A stretch of 64,000 nucleotides of DNA from a virus: positions 62,001 through 126,000 of IMG/VR virus record IMGVR_UViG_3300024054_000269; one strand, given 5' to 3'. Made by a program: the position numbers and the translations under genes. The notes beneath the pieces were generated by a model. That model had not been told where the DNA came from. It worked only from the letters and a program-made list of their open reading frames with translations, and did no database searches. Shown piece by piece: positions 61,874-64,000 of the stretch (within the stretch, counting starts at the first letter, position 1; every line of letters starts with the position of its first letter).

Positions 61874-61903
61874 TTGCGAATTTTGTATTAAATGTGCTAG
61901 AAT
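61874..61903 (+). promoter_or_regulatory. Promoter-like site B before the sigma-like gene
   Basis: -35 TTGCGA (61874-61879), 18-base spacer with GTATTAAATGT, -10 TAGAAT (61898-61903). It matches site A at 54874-54903 in spacing, in the -10 and in most of the spacer. The sigma-like gene starts at 61932, 28 bases after the -10. The position and the shared spacer suggest a phage-specific promoter rather than chance. Confidence 0.7.
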
Positions 61904-61931
61904 CAATGATTCACAATAGAGGGAAATAAAC

Positions 61932-62588
61932 GTGATAGCTCAAGAGCTGAATCGATCTAGGACTATCAAGGTAAAAAACCCCATTAAAACACAACGGCTG
62001 CCATGGCCAAGATTATCAGAAGACGAACCAAAAGTTCAGCTTGGAGTTGACGTTGTAGCAAAACAACAAGATATAATAAAAATTGTATACAAATTTTTTA
62101 GAGTCGAAGATATATCAATGGACGAACTTTTACAAGAAGTATATCTTGCAATATTGCATAAAAATCAAACAAGAAGTGCGCATGATCAAAGGAAATCGAG
62201 TTTTGGGCATTATGTTTATATGGTAGCAGATAATGTATGCAAGAATTTGGTCAATAAAAGAAAACGACGAGACAGAGAAAAAGAATCGCTTGATGCACCG
62301 TGTAATGTAGATGGCAGTAGAAGAACGAATTTAGAGGTCATAGAAGATTGTGGGTTTTTGAATGTTGAACCAATTAATAATGATATAGAACCTGCTCAAG
62401 AATTTGAAGAAATCCTTAGAAAAAACGGCAAAAGAGAGCTTGCAAGATATATTAGGGCGGTTAGATACGGTGCAAGGCCTGAGATAATAAAAGAAGCCCT
62501 TTCCTTTGGTCAAAAAAGGTATTCTGCAAAGATGGTAAGAGATTTAAAAACGAAAGTCAAAGAAGCAGCTAAAGAATTTAGTCTTTAA
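61932..62588 (+). CDS. Sigma-70-like (ECF-type region 2) factor, 218 aa
   Basis: ATG 61932, preceded by AGAGGGAAATAAACGTG; an alternative GTG lies just before. Residues about 60-115 resemble sigma region 2: SMDELLQEVYLAILHK, then an Arg/Lys/Ser stretch, then FGHYVYMVADNVCKNLVNKRKR, comparable to the -10-binding and core-binding helices of ECF sigma factors. Region 4 is less clear: the C-terminus (REL.RYIRAVRYGARPEII, KMVRDLKTKVKEA) might contain a divergent helix-turn-helix. It may steer the host RNA polymerase to phage promoters such as sites A and B. The 3' end overlaps the next minus-strand gene end by 11 bases. Confidence 0.65.
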   Translation: MIAQELNRSRTIKVKNPIKTQRLPWPRLSEDEPKVQLGVDVVAKQQDIIKIVYKFFRVEDISMDELLQEVYLAILHKNQTRSAHDQRKSSFGHYVYMVADNVCKNLVNKRKRRDREKESLDAPCNVDGSRRTNLEVIEDCGFLNVEPINNDIEPAQEFEEILRKNGKRELARYIRAVRYGARPEIIKEALSFGQKRYSAKMVRDLKTKVKEAAKEFSL

Positions 62589-62814
62589 TTTTCCATTTAG
62601 AAATACTTTCAATAAAACTGTTTATCGATTTATCCAAATTTTCTTTTGACATTTCATTTTTTAACAAAATTGTTAAATTGCCTCTAATTAGCGATAATCC
62701 AGTTGTTGGGTTTTTCAGCAGTTCCCAACATCCCTTGCAGACATATAAATTGGAACCGTCTTCATCTTTTCCCCTAAATTCACCGTCATTCACACAAAAA
62801 TAACATGTGTTCAT
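62578..62814 (-). CDS. Zinc-ribbon-like small protein, 78 aa
   Basis: Two CxxC pairs (CYFC at residues 4-7 and CKGC at 26-29) in an N-terminal ribbon, followed by a helical C-terminus (ENLDKSINSFIESISKW). It overlaps the upstream minus gene by 4 bases (62811-62814, ATGA), so it is cotranslated with the YkgJ-like gene. Plausible zinc ribbon of unknown function, perhaps nucleic acid binding. Confidence 0.6.
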   Translation of the reverse strand: MNTCYFCVNDGEFRGKDEDGSNLYVCKGCWELLKNPTTGLSLIRGNLTILLKNEMSKENLDKSINSFIESISKWKIKD

Positions 62815-63416
62815 TGATTAAACTCATTAAATAAAATTGACACCACCTGCTCTATGTCTTTATTAGACTGAGAATATATATTTTCAGCAAAAATTAGCGC
62901 CATTGGTATTGGTAATTTTATTTTAAGAACACCATACGAATCGATTTTTGAATTTATTAGCTTATCAAATTCCAACATTATTTCATCCATGTCAACTGGT
63001 TTATACAGACCGGTCTCACTACTCCATGGGTTGCAATATTCAGGATTTGATGAAACAAAATGTGTTGAACACGTCGGCGGCCTAACCGGATAAGCTGAAC
63101 ATTCACCTTTTTCGTTTAAGACCGGGCATTTTATATTCATTTTAAACCATGATACTGGATTAGAATTTCTAATAACTTTAATTTGATCCAACGATTTAAC
63201 TTTGGTTATTTTCCATTGATTATTGAGTAAATATTCATACATAATTATTGCTTCAGCGACTGTTATGTATAATAATCGGCTACAACAGCCATTGCATCCA
63301 ACCTTGCAAGATATAACGTCTTTGTAAATTGAAAGTCTTTTTTTATCTGACTTGTAAGCCGATTCTATTATTGATAATTTAATCGAATTTAAAGCTTGAG
63401 ACAGTTGAAAGTTCAA
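62811..63416 (-). CDS. YkgJ-family-like zinc/iron-binding Cys-cluster protein, 201 aa
   Basis: Shows the family outline: CKVGCNGCC (C37, C41, C44, C45) with ITVAEA following, then CPVLNEKGECSAYPVRPPTC (C97, C106, C116) and a later Cys (C128). This is the layout of YkgJ/UPF0153 proteins, thought to bind zinc or iron. In bacteria their role is unclear. In this phage it lies in a minus-strand operon with a zinc-ribbon protein, and a small gene lies just upstream. Role in the phage unknown; possibly metal handling or modification. Confidence 0.75.
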   Translation of the reverse strand: MNFQLSQALNSIKLSIIESAYKSDKKRLSIYKDVISCKVGCNGCCSRLLYITVAEAIIMYEYLLNNQWKITKVKSLDQIKVIRNSNPVSWFKMNIKCPVLNEKGECSAYPVRPPTCSTHFVSSNPEYCNPWSSETGLYKPVDMDEIMLEFDKLINSKIDSYGVLKIKLPIPMALIFAENIYSQSNKDIEQVVSILFNEFNQ

Positions 63417-63424
63417 TTAATTTC

Positions 63425-63760
63425 TCAATTTATCGATGGTATAACATCATCAAAATCACATAGATATATTTCTTTCATTATCATTCTTTTCTCATTTTGA
63501 GATAAATCTAGTGTTTCAACTTTATTTAAAGCCGTAATTTTTATATAATTTTTAATTTGTTCTTTTGCTTCGTCGATTTTACCATATTCAAGAAATGATA
63601 ATATATCCTCATGAAGTTTAGACTTTGCAATGTTAATCAATTCTCGCTCAGTAATAGTAACTAAATGGTCATCCCCACATTTTGTTCTTAACAAACACAT
63701 CCTAGCAAATCTTTTGGCAAACACTTTAGAAGAATCTAATATCGGACCTAGGTGTAACAT
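63425..63760 (-). CDS. Hypothetical protein, 111 aa
   Basis: The ATG at 63760 (minus strand) has AGAGG 5 bases upstream, so the start is well placed. Helical, with basic N-terminal (SSKVFAKRFARMCLLRTKCG) and acidic C-terminal parts. A helix-loop-helix might be present at residues about 35-75 (ERELINIAKSKLHEDILSFLEYG). It lies 12 bases downstream of a perfect 38-base palindrome and 8 bases upstream of the YkgJ-like gene. Function unknown. Confidence 0.65.
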   Translation of the reverse strand: MLHLGPILDSSKVFAKRFARMCLLRTKCGDDHLVTITERELINIAKSKLHEDILSFLEYGKIDEAKEQIKNYIKITALNKVETLDLSQNEKRMIMKEIYLCDFDDVIPSIN

Positions 63761-63772
63761 ATGAACCTCTTT

Positions 63773-63810
63773 CTTCCTTTGGCGGTTCTATATAGAACCG
63801 CCAAAGGAAG
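63773..63810 (-). promoter_or_regulatory. 38-bp perfect palindrome in the intergenic gap
   Basis: All 19 base pairs match about the centre 63791/63792, with no mismatch, leaving a small loop of CTATATAG-type sequence. It sits 9 bases after the stop of the partial gene at the window end and 12 bases before the start of the 111-aa gene, on the minus strand. There is no T tract on either side, so it is not a classical terminator. It could be an operator, a T-less terminator or an RNA-processing hairpin. Confidence 0.85.
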
Positions 63811-63819
63811 CACAACATA

Positions 63820-64000
63820 TCAAATTACGGTCGCGACGTCAGAAGAGGCTTTTACAGAACTCAGAAGCCTATCAACATCGGCTTCCGATTTAGCTTTTGA
63901 GCCATTTGTATTAGAAAGTTCTACTTTATCGTCTTTGCCAATCTTAAACAAATTCTTGTCTTTTAGCGCATTGTATAATGACTGGCGAGACCATTTACCG
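63820..64000 (-). CDS. Partial protein, C-terminal 59 aa visible
   Basis: Minus-strand frame open to the window's right edge and closed by TGA at 63822-63820. The visible end reads KWSRQSLYNALKDKN, then KIGKDDKVELSN, a Ser/Lys/Ala linker and DRLLSSVKASS. The N-terminus lies beyond the window, so the protein cannot be named. The first part (W-S-R-Q-S-L-Y-N-A-L) would fit a small DNA-binding helix, but this is only a hint. Confidence 0.55.
   Translation of the reverse strand, partial: GKWSRQSLYNALKDKNLFKIGKDDKVELSNTNGSKAKSEADVDRLLSSVKASSDVATVI

Noticed and set aside
1-64000. Alternative genetic code, as in some large phages
   Set aside because: TAA, TAG and TGA all end clear genes (for example TAG at 11564-11566, TGA at 14169-14171), so recoding is not supported.
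1-64000. tRNA genes, integrase, transposase or attachment sites
   Set aside because: Almost the whole window is coding; the few gaps show no cloverleaf, and no gene product has integrase or transposase motifs.

Overview
The window is part of a large, AT-rich, tightly packed myovirus-type (contractile-tail) phage genome. Evidence: a baseplate J/gp6-like protein (16126-19587), a spike with a gp5/VgrG-like OB fold (3520-5739), several very large fibre-like proteins, and a phage replication block (SNF2-type helicase, DnaB-like helicase, CHC2 zinc-finger protein, family A DNA polymerase). TAA, TAG and TGA all end genes, so the code is standard. Junctions of the ATGA and TAATG type are frequent, which suggests translational coupling. 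The host cannot be read directly. However, the lipoprotein at 48069-49067, with Gly/Ser-rich SGGQAG repeats and a Cys-rich C-CG-DGCGG pattern, looks like lipoproteins of Myxococcota, so a myxobacterium-like host is my best guess (inference).

Layout. (1) 1-20414: baseplate and tail module: a hub-like protein cut by the window edge, spike, a 1749-aa internally repeated protein, a gp25-like candidate, baseplate J/gp6-like, and a following gpI-position protein. One 125-aa gene on the minus strand (3108-3485) interrupts this module. (2) 20439-34031: fibre and adhesin module. A tail fibre is followed by three proteins built on a shared repeat of about 40-70 residues with the signature N-E-[LI]-K-x-K-[YF]-x-x-H-x6-H, mixed with laminin-G-like modules, plus a beta-propeller protein. 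(3) 34050-35421: five small genes; the three in the middle are rich in CxxC motifs. (4) 35422-35629: AT-rich leader without a clear gene. (5) 35630-48005: second fibre block, with two paralogous large proteins and a tailspike with hook-IN-like modules and a right-handed beta-helix. (6) 48069-50230: a lipoprotein cargo gene with a strong ribosome binding site and its own intrinsic terminator, then a two-gene envelope module. (7) 50245-64000: replication and expression genes, mostly plus strand with minus-strand genes inserted: SNF2-type helicase, degenerate helicase-loader-like protein, DnaB-like helicase, DUF5661-like protein, CHC2 zinc protein, DnaJ, family A polymerase, sigma-70-like factor, YkgJ-like Cys-cluster protein and several unknowns.

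Working together. Regions 1, 2 and 5 would build the baseplate and an elaborate set of host-binding fibres. Region 7 would supply the replisome (helicase, loader-like factor, zinc-finger primase part, polymerase with proofreading) and a phage sigma-like factor. Two promoter-like sites, at 54874-54903 and 61874-61903, share a -35, an 18-bp spacer with common sequence and a -10. The second lies in front of the sigma-like gene itself.

The most promising undescribed elements are the H-x6-H repeat family spread over three neighbouring virion proteins, the myxobacterial-type lipoprotein carried as cargo, the helicase-loader relative with a ruined P-loop beside a DnaB with a non-standard Walker A, and the shared promoter sequence.
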